Of a DNA stretch of 64,000 bases, positions 29,205-41,093 are shown piece after piece; the first letter of the stretch is position 1; each line of letters begins with the position of its first letter. Both the position numbers and the translations under genes were made by a program. Source of the DNA: Ettlia oleoabundans (taxonomy: Eukaryota; Chlorophyta; Chlorophyceae; Chlamydomonadales); the NCBI GenBank assembly GCA_019693395.1, contig JAAMXP010000460.1:35134-99133 (forward strand). The letters run 5' to 3'. The notes under the pieces were generated by a model, which saw only the letters and a program-made list of their open reading frames with translations, made no database searches and was not told the origin of the DNA.

Positions 29205-31110
29205 ATGGCGGAGCTTCTCAAATCTAACAAGGTTTGCCCTTTTATTTCCGCCTGTCCCTCTACCGCTTTGAGGTGATTATTTGGGTATTATGCCTTGATT
29301 GCTTCCCCATTCCACTGCAGATGTTCGGCGGCTTGGTGCGGCGGTACGCGCACCAGAGCCGTGAGCTGGGGTGCAAAATGGTCTTCACCGTGTTCTTTCC
29401 TCCTAGTTCCAGCACCAAGAAGGCTCCGGTAGGCTTGAGTGCGTGCAGGGCGGAGGAGCGATGGAGCCGACCCAGCTCTGGCGCTGCCGGCAAGGCGCCG
29501 CACTTACTGCTACCTCAACTTGTGTTGTGCCCCTGCCCGCTTCTGCAGGTGGTGTACTATCTGAGCGGGCTCACTTGCACCGACGAGAACTTTGTACAAA
29601 AAGCAGGGGCCCAGCGCAAGGCGGCAGAGCTGGGGCTGGCACTCATTGCGCCTGACACCTCGCCACGCGGCCTCGGCATCGAGGGGGAAGACGACAGGTG
29701 TGGGGCGTATGTGTGCTATTGCTGTTGATCCCTGGTACCCAAGAATAATTCCAGCACATGTTGGCATGTGGTGATCACGTATGCGACTCACAATGGCAGG
29801 AGGGGTCCTGCCCTGCCAACATGCCCAGTTGCCTCCATCAGCTCTGTGATCGCTGCAGCTGGGACTTTGGAACAGGGGCTGGCTTCTACCTAGATGCCAC
29901 CGTGGAGAAGTGGAAGAACTATCGCATGTACAGCTACATTACAAAGGAGCTTCCCAGCCTACTGCGCAACATGCCTGAACTGGACGTAGACAATGTGAGT
30001 GACAAAGCCAAGTCGCTGCGGATGCAGGGCCGCAGCAGCAGCAGCGCAGGCAGTCTGTGCCCGCATCAGCTGCACCGCCACCTGCCCATCAGCTACGGCA
30101 GCAGTTGCCAGATAATTTTGCCTGTCATGAACTGCTCCCCCACTACCGGCCACATTTGACCCAGGTAGTTTCCCACCATGTCCTTCCAGGCCAGCGTGAT
30201 GGGCCACAGTATGGGTGGTCACGGAGCATTAACCATCGGTCTCAAGAACCCCACCACCTACAAATCCATCTCCGCCTTTGCGCCCATCTGCAACCCCACG
30301 CAAGTGCCATGGGGTCAAAAGGCATTTTCGGGGTATTTGGGAGAGCAGTGGCAGGAGGCAGGGCGGCAGTATGATGCCACAGAGCTTGTGCGGGAGTACA
30401 GCGGGCCCTCCCTGCCAGTGCTGATGGACACAGGCACAGACGACGAGTTTTTGAAGACTCAAGTGGGTGTTGGGCGCCTGCTGGTGCAGCTGCCGTGCAT
30501 AAGGAGAGTGGGGAGGGGTAGTCAGGTAGCCTGGGAGCCAGGCCACTTGGATAGATGGGAAAAGTCAGAAAGGCGGGCGTAGGTACAACAGCCGACCAGC
30601 CTACCTGCAATTGGGCTAGAACCATCCCAAATTAATCAACTGTGGCTGGTTCAAGCATGCAGAGCTGCTAATAGGGCAGCCCAGGTGGCAGCCCTGCCCA
30701 TTGCAGGCTGGCAAAGCCCAACCTGCACTAGGCACTATGCCGAGAATGCTGCGCAATCTAACTGCCCCATCTGTCTGCCCGTTCTGGCGGCTGAAACCCG
30801 CAGTTGCAACCCTGGGCATTTGAGGAGGCGGCGCATGGCAAGCTGCAGGTGGAGAGCAGGATGAACGAGGGGTATGACCACAGGTGAGGGCTCTTCGCCC
30901 AGCTTCTTGTGCTGCACAACGCACAGGCGTGCAGCATTGCAGGTTGCGTAATGTACTAATGTTGCACATTTGCCAACATGCAATATTTGGTTTGTAAAAT
31001 GCTTTTTGAGCCTCTGTACTCCTGCTGGCTGCAGCTACTTTACTATTGCTACCTTCATCGATGACCACCTGGCATTCCATGCTAAGCACCTGCTGCCAGG
31101 TTCCAGCTGA
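29205..31110 (+). CDS. S-formylglutathione hydrolase (esterase D family)
   Basis: Seven exons (29205-29231, 29321-29428, 29549-29697, 29859-29994, 30190-30462, 30804-30883, 31035-31110) join in phase to 282 residues, the standard length. The enzyme hydrolyses S-formylglutathione to formate and glutathione, the last step of glutathione-dependent formaldehyde detoxification in the cytosol. Family blocks are clear: [42 protein letters not shown], the nucleophile elbow [10 protein letters not shown] with the catalytic Ser, DTGTDDEFL with the catalytic Asp, and [16 protein letters not shown] with the catalytic His. No signal peptide is seen. The first coding exon is only 27 nt. Confidence 0.95.
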
Positions 31111-31172
31111 ACTTTTCGCCTGCTACACAGCAGTTGTGTATTTCCTAGGTCACAGTCAGGCAAAACGCAGAT

Positions 31173-31177
31173 TGTAA
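31173..31177 (+). terminator. TGTAA polyadenylation signal for SFGH
   Basis: TGTAA 62 nt after the SFGH stop codon on the coding strand. Confidence 0.5.
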
Positions 31178-31218
31178 CATAACGGAATACGAAGCGAGGA
31201 AGACGCAGAAGCGTTGTG

Positions 31219-31223
31219 TTACA
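31219..31223 (-). terminator. TGTAA polyadenylation signal for the RIN2-like gene
   Basis: TGTAA on the minus strand about 300 nt after the stop codon; it would make the two transcripts overlap or nearly meet. Confidence 0.35.
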
Positions 31224-31523
31224 AGGCCTTAACAGCGAGATCAGATCAACAGAGTGAAAACACTTAAGAGTGCATGCACAGGCGCAACAGGCAAGGAAAA
31301 CCGGTCCATGATGGCCTGGGACAGCCGGTTCATTCATCACAGGGCATGGGCGTGCAAGGCAGAGTCAATGAAAGAGTATGGGGGTTAGCAGGAAGGTACA
31401 GCGGCCTGGCGCAAAATGGCAGCTTTGAAAATGGTGGATGCCAAAAGCTTGCGCATCTATAACAGCATCATATACAAAACCAGGCAACCGCATGTGGTAC
31501 AACACCAAAAATGCAGATAGGCT

Positions 31524-34077
31524 TCAAACCACAATGCCATCGACCCTACGGCGGTGCATGCTGGGGCTCTGCGTGACAGCACCAGAATTGCCGCCACTAT
31601 CGATTAGTGGCTGCGCTGCTGCTGAAGCGGCCAGCCTTGCTTGCAGACGCGTGAAAGGACGTGTACGCACAGGAGAGGTGGCATTACCAGGGGTGCGGCC
31701 GGGATTTGCAGGGGAGGAAGTTGAACCTGCTTCGGAGGAGCCCTTGGCCCTTTGCTGGCGCTCTGAGCTGCCATGTTGGCGAAGCTTTCCAGAAGCAGCT
31801 GTTGCATTATGGCGCTGCTGCCTGATAACGGGCATGGGAGGTTGCTGCGGCTGGCTCTGTATGTCCAGCTTGGCACGGCACAAAGGGCAGCTGCCATTAG
31901 TGTTCTCCTGTATCCAAGCACACAGGCACGATGCATGCATCACATGGCCACATGGCAGAAGTTTGCCCGCCTGCACGCCAACAAGGACACATGTGGGACG
32001 TGACAAGTCAGCAAGAACAGGCGGGGTGGTCGGTAAGGACATCGCATGGAAATCAATACAGTGTGGCGCAGTGTCAAAGCCTAGCAGCAAGTGATTTCCA
32101 CTGCTGGGCTAAAAGTTTGATCATCTAGCCGTCCTTGGACAATCAGCTCCGTCGCACCTGCCCCTGCTTGCCTGCATCATCTGCAATGACCGCGCGTCTG
32201 CTCACCTTCATTGAGCTCAGGCAGATGCAGCAGGGGTTGTCTGCCAGCTGCTGCGTCGGGGCATCCGCAAAGCTGTGGTGCAGCTGGTGCTGCAGGCGAC
32301 GGTAGCTCTGGTGGTGCTGCAGTCGGCGTCGCAGAGCCCCCAATAGCAGCCGCACATCCAGGAACAGCACCCCGTCAATCAGCTGCAGCTGCAGGCCATG
32401 CAGCCACCTGCAAACATGGCAGCGCTCGTGACAGGTGGGTTAGTGGTTCACCAGCAATAACTAAGGGTACGCTTACTGCCGACGTGAATATGAAACCCCT
32501 GCCAGCAGCGTAAACACCCACCAGAGGTGCATGTAGTGCAGCAGGTTGAGAGTGTGCAAGGTGAAATCAGCAGCTAGATCCAGCCAGTACACCAGCTCAG
32601 AGCGGCGGCTCTCCCACGGCTCCCGCTCCTGCAGTGCACAAGGCAAGCTATGGCAGTGAGAAGCTTTGCAATGTTTACCATGGCTCTGTTGAGAACACCT
32701 GCTCGACATCATAATCTGGAGGCCCAAACAAGCAACAGGTGTTAAGTGGTGGTGTACCTCGCCGCATGCCTCTGCCCTTGTGGCCTGGTAATAGTCGGCG
32801 GCTTGCACGGCATACTTGACGATGGCATAAGAAGCATCCACCGCCACGAATGCGGCATCAAACAGCCACAGGAGTGCATGGCTGCACAGAAGGGTAACGG
32901 CCGGGGAGACAGGTCTAGAGGCTGCAGTAAGGGTGACCTGCATGCTGCTGCTGCTTCCACTTTGGCTGCACCCGAGCTGCTGCAGACCGTGGCAAGGTGT
33001 TCTGGTGGTTACCAGCAAGAGTGAGCGCCAGACAGTCGAGATACCCACCTCAGCGAACCACCCTGCATGTTTCTTGCAGTCCGCAAGAAGCCTGCCACCC
33101 AGCTCAAGTCCTGCGCCAGGATGCCTCCCAGCAGGAGCAGGATGCGCAAGTGTTGCGCCAGGGTGGCGGACGGCGAAGAAAGCAGGGCGTCAGCGCGCAG
33201 GCTGGCCAGCTTGGTAAACATGCTCAACCAGCAGACAACGGCGCACCAAGCCAGCCACTGCAACAGTAAGAGGGGAACCACAGCCATTTTTTGTTCACCT
33301 CATTCAGACTTGCTAGCGACTGCAGTGAATACCATGGCCTGACCACGTACAGCGCATGAGTTTTGGACCACTTGCCTGCATCACGCTGCCATAATCTGGG
33401 CTTTGAATGACTGCCAAAAAGGCAACCTTGACCATCGCAAACTTCAGCAGCCGCTGCAGGGTTGCAGCAGCAGGAACAACAATGTGAGACAGGCAGTATT
33501 GTTGGAGGTTTTCAATTGCACCACAAGCAACAACAGCGCCAGCCTCACCTCAGCCAGCTGCGAGGTCTCAGTGGCTGTGAGCTGCCCCACAAACAAGGTC
33601 TTGGTGACCAGGGTAAACCCCGCATAACAGCCAGCTGCCAAGTTTGCAGCGAAGAACACGCCCAGCTGTGTCTGCAGCACCGCCTCCAGCGTGGCAAATG
33701 CCAGGCGCTTGGCATACGCAGCATCAATGTCATTGCCGCTGCGGTCGCATGGCATGGGCAGCAGCGAGGTGTGAGTTTTGTTGCTTTGGCTGCATTTGGT
33801 TTGTGGTTGCGATTGTTGCATGGTGCCTGGGCATGAGACTGACCTTTGAGAGGTGCATGGCCAAATAACACGATGCGGATCAGATGCAAACCCTTGATAT
33901 TGCAGGTAGCCCGTACCTGGTTGCGAGTTGCAGCAGCTTGGATGCTTGCTCGGCTGCTTGCTGGCCCTCCTTGCTGGCGGTCAGTTGCGAGTACACACCC
34001 GCCCCGCTGAACAGAGTGTACACCGCCAGCACCAGGCAGGGCTCGCTCAAAAGGGGGCTGAGACGAACTGCCGGCAT
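31524..34077 (-). CDS. ER-membrane RING-H2 ubiquitin ligase, RIN2/RIN3 and AMFR/gp78 type
   Basis: Eight exons (34077-33917, 33738-33549, 33453-33376, 33257-33049, 32881-32758, 32628-32522, 32407-32206, 31970-31524) join in phase to 505 residues. The N-terminal 300 residues contain several hydrophobic membrane segments, with blocks shared with plant RIN2 (LVTKTLFVGQLTATETSQLAERL, split by an intron; LHYMHLWWLHG...FLDVRLLLGAL). Next comes the cytosolic RING-H2: CCICLSSMK, LPCGHVMHASC and CPLC give the eight zinc ligands C-C-C-H-H-C-C-C. Relatives act in ER-associated degradation, and RIN2/RIN3 also in plant immune signalling. The C-terminal 110 residues are low complexity; I do not see the CUE domain found in gp78 and RIN2. 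Intron 3 uses a GC donor (33375-33374). The start at 34077 is the first ATG in frame. Confidence 0.85.
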
Positions 34078-35097
34078 ATGACACAGCAACCTGCTGGCAT
34101 GGCAACACAGACAGGAGGGAAAGTCTGCGCGTCAGCGGAGGCGCCCCAGCTGAGCCAGCGGCAAACCGCTTCTGGTGGCAGGCTTGGCAAGGTGCTCGCA
34201 TCAACACGGGCACTGAACGCGCTCCCTTCTGGCATGGGCCACAGCGCGGAACGAAGGCCCATTTGTGAATACACTCCGAGGGCCTGGTCAGCACAAACTT
34301 GCCTAAGCGGTGTTGCTGTCTCCGCCACGGCTCTTCCGAGGCCTCCAGGGCACTATGCTCGATAGTGGATATTTCGCGTGGTTTTAGGAAGCAACAGGGG
34401 CAGCTATTCCGGGCACGGCCAGCGGGTGCGTGTTACGTCGACACAGGTGCATCTCGCAGAGCCTGCTGCAGCCTTGAGCTGCGGAAAGTGAAGCGATCAG
34501 GACCCATGCCGAAACACAACAGGCACCTGCGATGCATGCGGTGTACCAGCTTTGTCCTGCGCCAGTGTGTGGTGCCCACTTTGCTGGCGTCGCATGGCCG
34601 TGCGCAAGCCCCCCCACCCCGCCTAGCAGAGACATCTCCCCATTGAAATTATCCTTGACTTCCCGTTACATGTTTTCCGTTCAATATATACACTAGCAGG
34701 CCGTGCGTTTGCATGCTGCAGCGGACGCACCATCGACACAGCAACGGCGCCACCGACTCAAACCTTGCGGCAAGCTACCACAGTGTCGATTGCACCTTTT
34801 CGAAACGTATATAATTTGTAACGCGCAGTGAGTTGGGTAAAATGCCAGCGAGATACATCAATACAGGCAGGTGTGGCCCCAGCTCTGAAAGCTTGGCATC
34901 GAGGTGGTTGGCTGCAAACTATCTGGCACACATGAGACACATCGTAAAGACGCCAAGGCCCCGTGCAGCGCGATATAGGCCCTGCAGCACTACATTTGCC
35001 GTACCGTGAAGCCATCCAGATCGCCCTGGCGCTTTGTGTTTCCCTCTGCTGCAATCAATCCCCTGAAGGTACAGATAATTACCGTGTTCCTAAAAAC
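34078..35097. promoter_or_regulatory. Divergent intergenic region RIN2-like / split-barrel gene
   Basis: About 1 kb between two divergent start codons, the longest such space in the window. A TATATA word lies near 34684. No coding exon could be supported. Confidence 0.5.
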
Positions 35098-37190
35098 ATG
35101 GCAACCGCGCTAAGCGCCGCGCCTTGCACCCGGGCTTGCGCTGTTGCCCAGTATCGGCAGCAGGTGCCCCAGGCAGCAGCCGCATTTCAGGTGCATCGCA
35201 ATGCACGCACACAAACTGCCAAGCGGTGCAGTCAGCAGCTGGTGGCAGCGGCAGCGGCGCCCACCGCCAACGGCAGCAGCAGCAACGGAGCAGCAGCAGC
35301 TGTCCCGGGAAGCACGTCGCCGAGCGCCGCGGAGATAGCGCGCACCATTGTGGACCTTGTGGCACATGGCACACTGTGTACGCTGAGCGAGGACGGCATC
35401 CCGCTTGGCACCTATGTATCCTACGTGCTGGACGACCAGAGCCAGCCCATCCTGCGGTTGCGCGCCGACGCAGTGCACACCGCCAACCTCAAGCGGGACC
35501 CCAAGTGCAGCCTGTTTGTGCAGCCGGGGGAGCACCCCGCGCGTCTGCTGGCCCGAGTCACGCTCATCGGCAGCGTGGAGCCCGTCAGCCCAGGTGCACA
35601 AGAGGGAGGTGGTGGTGGTGGTGTGCGAATTTGGAGGTTTTATTGCACTCTTAGTTGTGGTGGCGGTGGTGAGTGCGCATGGTGCCATGCTTTTGGCAGG
35701 CAAGGCAGTGGTGGGAAGGGCGGGTGGTTGTCGCTGCTTGTTAACCCTGAACTGTAGCTTGGCCAGTGTGACCTGCTGCCATGCAGGTTGGCAATGCTGC
35801 CTCCTAGGCATGCACCTCGCTGCTGTTGGATGGAACTCTCACGATTGCTTGGCCAAGTGCACTGCCCCCCATACCATGTGTTGTGCTGCTCCCGCATCTA
35901 CGTGCACCAACATTGCCGCCTCTGCACGCCTGGCCTTTGTTGACGCCCCTTTGCCCCCACCTTTCGATGCAGGGCTTGCTGAGAAGGCAGCTGACCTGCA
36001 CAACACGCTGCATGCTGGCGGGGTAGGTGTGGACGCCCCCCAGCCCACCGACCTCTACTACCGCCTCGTCGTCGACCGCTGCTTCTACGTGGGACAGCTC
36101 AGCGGCAGCTCAGCAGCAGAGGTGCTGCCAGGGGATGCATACCGCGCTGCACAGGCAGACCCATTGCGCACACGGGCCGCCGCACTGGTGCGGGCCATGA
36201 ACGCAGACAGGCTCGAGGACATGGTGCGCATCAGGTGAGAAGAAATGTCAGCCAGCTGTGCGAGGGTTGGTGGCGGTGGGGCGGCTTTAATGACAGCGCC
36301 ACGAAGTGCAGTCGTCTGGTGGTAAAGCCAACAAGGTTGTGTGTGCAAGTACAGAGGTGCACAGTTGGCGGAGGTGGGAGGAGCCACCAGGGAATGACAG
36401 CTGATGGTTGGCATAAGAGTCCTGCAGTGGGCAGCACGATGGTTGTGCAACTAAACTATGATGCTGCTCCGCTCAATCTTGTCCTTCGTCCAGCCCTATC
36501 TATTCCTCATGGTCTGGCAGCCTTTAGGCCTGCTCCCATTGTTTCGTCATTTTTTCACAACGCCTGTTGTGACAACCCTCACCATCTCTTCACACCTTCA
36601 CTCCAAGCGCCCCCTTTTTTAGTCACCTGCTCCACGAACCCTCACACTATGACACCTCCCTGCGCACCATGCTCTTACACTGAACTACTACCATCCTCCT
36701 GGCCCTACCCTGCGTGCAGCTGCCACGCTCTGGGTGTGGCGTTTGAGGAGATGGCGTATGCAGAGCTGCTGTGGGTCGACCGCCTGGGTGTGCACCTGCG
36801 GGCGTCGCGGCAGGACGGCAGTCCCGCCCAGGATATCCGCGTGCCCTTTGTGCGGGCGGTGGAGGACGAGCGGGAGGCACGCTCAGCGCTGACCATGATG
36901 GCGCAGGTGGCATGGGAGGCACAGAGGTGAGGGGCAGCAGGGCCTGGCGCTGGGGGTTGTAGGCGGGGAGTATGGCAATCAAAGGGGTGGCATTCTGTTT
37001 GACATATTCTGCAAGTTTGCTAGTGTTGTGATGGCAGCATATTTTCCCTAATGTCGGCAACAGTCGCTCTTGGAGTCCATTCATGAGCAATTTGTTTCAT
37101 AAAATGCCGACCGTTCTTGCAACCCATCCTTGTCTGTGCAGGCCGTACCAGCCCCAGACCGTGCCGACCCAAGATGCGGCCCACAACTGA
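35098..37190 (+). CDS. Plastid-type FMN-binding split-barrel protein with C-terminal DUF2470-like domain
   Basis: Four exons (35098-35593, 35973-36234, 36720-36926, 37142-37190) join in phase to 337 residues. The first 75 residues are Ala/Ser/Arg-rich and low in acidic residues, fitting a chloroplast transit peptide. Then comes a pyridoxamine-phosphate-oxidase-like split barrel: ARTIVDLVAHGTLCTL, PLGTYVSYVLD, ILRLRADAVHTANLKRDPKCSLFV and ARVTLIGSVEPV. The C-terminal part (ALVRAMNADRLEDMVRI, FEEMAYAELLWVDRLGVHL, RVPFVRAVEDEREAR) fits a DUF2470-type domain as in HugZ-like heme proteins and plant plastid relatives. Members bind heme or flavin or regulate tetrapyrrole synthesis; which applies here is not visible. 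Confidence 0.8.
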
Positions 37191-37342
37191 AGCTGGTTTT
37201 CCCTGGCCTTAGGCTTGCCACAGCCCTAGGAGAGTGTGTCCCGGGCGGCATACCTCGAATGCATGCCCTGCCTTTCTTGCCTTGTTGTTTGCAACCCCTT
37301 TGATTCGCTACCCCTTCTACAAGCTTTGCTGCAGTGAAATCC

Positions 37343-37347
37343 TGTAA
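37343..37347 (+). terminator. TGTAA polyadenylation signal for the split-barrel gene
   Basis: TGTAA 153 nt after the stop codon, just 67 bp before the end of the convergent photolyase gene. Confidence 0.45.
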
Positions 37348-37413
37348 CGTTCTCCTAAACAGCGTTAGCGTGCCAAAGCCTGGAACTGTATGGAGCAAGC
37401 TCTGCAGCGGCAA

Positions 37414-40400
37414 TCAGCGCTTGGACGCCTTGCGGCCGCTGGCATTGGGATTGGGTCGCTTACGACTGCCATGCTTGTCGTACACCTGCCTGGCCTCTTC
37501 CTTAGCCTTCAAGCTAGACTTAACAGCCCACAGCTGCTTGCAGTTCTGCCGCCCGGCTTCAGGCGGTACCAGAGGGTGTGGGTAGTCCTGGCCAATGATG
37601 CAGCCGCACTGTCGTTGGATGGCGGTGGGCATCTTCCAGGGTTCTGCAATCCACTCCTTTGGCACGTTGGCCAGCTCAGGAACGTACTGCGGACAGCAAT
37701 GGCAGGCAAAGACATATGGGTAGTACATTCGATGCCAGTGCTGCTGGTGCTGACGGTGTGGCATGAGCATGTTGTGCCCTGAGATACCAGTAGCAAGGAG
37801 CTGGGCAGATTGCCACCAGCAAAAAAACATATATGGTGATATGCGTTATAATCGTCGGCCCAGCTCAGCCCCTAACCTGTTTAATGAAGAGTCCCTCGGG
37901 GTCATGGTCCAGCACTTGCTTGGTGGGGCTGTACACCCTGTGAGACAAGCAGGGGAGGGATGAAGGAGTCGTAAGGCATGGCAAGACTCGTAAGGCATTA
38001 GGACCACACAAACGGATCAAATTGATTGACACCTCACACAAGAAGTCCCTGCATTCATTGTTCCCCGGGGCGGTATGTTGACATGCCTGAAGGCATTGAT
38101 GCCCGTCGTGCCCGACTGCATCTGCGCCTGCGGGTAGTGGATCCCTGGCTCGTAATCTGCAGGGGGGTGGGAGTGCTTGCAAATAGGGAACATGACCAAC
38201 TCCGGTTGTTAACAAGCAGCTAGAACCCGCCCTTGCATCCAGGCACGCCCATCTTGCATTGATGCTTACACCCAGTCTAACCGTGACGCCCCCCAATGCA
38301 GCGTTACTCCCTAGCTCCCAACCTCAATCACTGGTCCCCTCCTGCCCTACTCACCCACTCAACCCAATCATCGCTCACTCACCCAGGAAGTGCGGTGCCA
38401 GGAAATCTGCGGTGAACTTCCAGTGTATCCATAGATGGTAGGCGGCAAATGAGAAGACCATGGCGCGCATGCGGAAGTTGCACCACCCGCTGGCCATGAA
38501 GCAGCGCATCACGGCATCCACCAACGGGTAACCTGTGCGGCCCTGGGAAAAGTGCGGAGAGCCATGCAGGTGCCCTTGCAGCGGTGCCGATTGGCAGAAG
38601 ATAGCAAGATTTCTGCTGAGCCTGCGACAATGCATACAGTATCCTGCTGCCCTGAAAAATGGTGCCCACAGAGCTGAGCCCTTCGGCTGAAATGCCCCGG
38701 TCAGCCCCATAAATCGGGCCATGGGCAAGTGATGTGTTGCTACATGACAGACAGACCATCCTGCAAGTCCCAGACGTGTTCACCTCACCGCCAGCCACCA
38801 CCCACCTGGCACCAAGCTTGAAACAGCACCGCATCAGGCGCCTCCTCATTTCTTACACCGTCATACGCACGGCACAAGTTTTGCTGCACCAGACCCTGCT
38901 CATCCTCCAGCTTCTGTGTACATGCCATGGCATGGAGGAGCAAGGTGTCAGGATGTTGCTGGCACAGAATTGAGCAGCAGAGTGAATACTAGTGAAAGGA
39001 AATACAATAAAAATAAACAATAAAATGTGCAGGCTTCGTTTTACGGCTCTTAGCAAAAAAACGTTGAAGCAAGACCTGTTCAACCCTTATTTGGCACCCG
39101 CCTGCATGAAATGGCTCCTCCAGCGCAGCCGAGCGGTGAATGCTGCCAGGTCCTTGAGGCCAACCGCAGCATCGCTGCTGGAAGCTGCTGCTCCTGCACC
39201 TGCACCGGCTTCTGCTCCTGCACGCCCCTCAGCTGCAGCTGCCAAATCGTTTAGGCCTTCCAAGTCATCATCTGCTACCTCTGCATCTGCGTCTGTCTCC
39301 ACTTCGTCTTCCTCATCGCCTTCCCCTCCCCCTGCTTTTCTGCCTTGCTGCCGCCGCCTGTTGCTGCCACCGCTGCGCCTCTTCCCAGTGCCTGGCTTGC
39401 TGGTGCCCCTGCCTTTGGCTGCCCTTAGTGCGTCCGCAATCGCCTTTGTGCGCTGATGCACCTCTCGCAGGCTGATGCAGCCCCAGGCCAGGTAAGGCGA
39501 CAGGCGGGAGCAGCCGTCCCACCCGCTGTTTGGGCTGGACATGTTGCGGGAGTAGCCTGCTGCACGATGGGCCAGGAAGGAATCCAATAGCTGCTGACCC
39601 TGGCTCTCCCCACCTGCAGGCACAGGTTGGGTTGTTGAGGGCATAGGTGACTGAGCCCAAGGTAACTCAAGTGATGGGTATCCACGGCAGCGTTATTCTG
39701 TGAATCTAGTGTTACATTTGTCCCGCCCACACCTTTCATAGCTCCCGGCTTTGGCTCGCCCTGCACCCCAAGCTCTGCAGCACCCATCAGCTGTCCATTG
39801 GTGAGGCCAGCGACAAAGCGCAGCTTGGCAGGCGGCGGCACCAGGGGCTGTTCCATCAGTTGTGTCCAGCGTTTTGCCCAGCCATCCCGGGACTGCAGCT
39901 TTCGCGCCACTCCTGCTCAGCAAGGCTTGCACAACGAGTTGCTGCTGCAGGAAGCATACTCCATGTGCACATGTTTCTGAATAGACCTCCACAGAGCTGC
40001 TGCCAGGTTGACCACTGCCTGTCAGACACGCCAAAGGGCACAGGCGATGCCTCACCCGTCTGTGGCCTCTCTGTCCAAGCCACGCCATGCTGCTGCGCCC
40101 AATGGGCCACAGCCGCATTCCTGGCGGTGATCAGCGGTGTGCCCGTCTCCTCATGACTCCACAGTTGAGCAATCCCCCTCTCCACGCCAGCTGCCGGCAG
40201 CTCCTCTGTATGCAGCACTGTGAGTATATCAACTGCCTCACCGTTTCGCAGCATCAGGCGGCCCCCCAGCTGCTCCAAAGCAGTGCCCAGCTCCTGCAGG
40301 GCAATCAAGATGCCAGCGATTCCATGTAAACGCACACGCATCTGGCGACCAGTGTGCACGCCCAAACGGTAGGACCTACGATACAGGCGAAATGTTTGTG

Positions 40401-40588
40401 ACGTGATTACAAACCTGAAGGCTCTCATTGATGAACTGGAAATGGCAATGCCCGAAATCTACTGCTGTCACAACAGAAGGCTCGTAGATATAGAGCACCA
40501 CCAACGGCTTGCCGCTCCTGGCGGCCTCCGCCAGTGGCTGGTGGTCACGCAGGCGCAGGTCCCGCTTCAACCACACCACTGCGGCCAT
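37414..40588 (-). CDS. Photolyase/cryptochrome family flavoprotein
   Basis: Nine exons (40588-40415, 40293-40056, 39912-39733, 39613-39102, 38913-38806, 38542-38383, 38156-38087, 37937-37877, 37686-37414) join in phase to 591 residues. The N-terminal antenna domain starts AAVVWLKRDLRLRDHQPL. The FAD domain shows SRNMSSPNSGWDGCSRLSPYLA, WRSHFMQKLEDEQ (split by an intron), GRTGYPLVDAVMRC, WCNFRMRAMVFSF, and DYEPGIHYPQAQMQSGTTGIN. Such proteins repair UV-induced pyrimidine dimers or act as blue-light sensors; the sequence alone does not decide. A basic and acidic low-complexity insert of about 85 residues interrupts the FAD domain in exon 4. The C-terminus is Lys/Arg-rich and may be a nuclear signal. 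Introns 4 (39101) and 7 (38086) have GC donors. Confidence 0.9.
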
Positions 40589-41093
40589 ATCCAATAGAGC
40601 TGGCCGTGTATGAACCCTCAGTTCTTTTTATGCGGTTGCGGCGTATCACTGCATCACACGGAAACGCAGTGCAAGGCGGGCAATCCGACAAGCCCAGAAG
40701 CTCAGTTTCGCGTCAAGGGTTGAACTGCTTCTATTTGTTTTTCGACTGGTGAGATGCAGCAGGTGTTGCCTCGTCAAGCAATTGCCAGCATCACCGGTCA
40801 TAGCAGACGCAGCAGGCGAGGCGCAACTGTCACTGGCGCCAAATATCGAACCTATGACGACCAGAGGTAGAACAGCATCCTACCAAACCATTTGCCGTAG
40901 AGAACTGAACGGAACAGGCACCCTTTCTGAACGTCAGCCTCAGCACTCGCAAAGCGCTGCACTGTTGACATAATATGGGAAGAGTGTCAAAGGCATCGCT
41001 TGAATGTGGCAACAGTTGACAGGTGTGATTGCACTTTGCAATGCTCCCTGGTAGTACATACAGTAGATAGAGCGGTCGTGTGCAGCAGAAGTG
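40589..41093. other. Intergenic region between photolyase start and TruB end
   Basis: Tandem minus-strand genes; holds the photolyase promoter and TruB 3' UTR. No coding exon could be supported. Confidence 0.5.

Larger units (their letters stand above)
31111..31523. other. Convergent intergenic region SFGH / RIN2-like
   Basis: 3' UTRs of two tail-to-tail genes, with TGTAA words on each strand (plus 31173-31177, minus 31223-31219) only about 40 bp apart. Confidence 0.55.
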
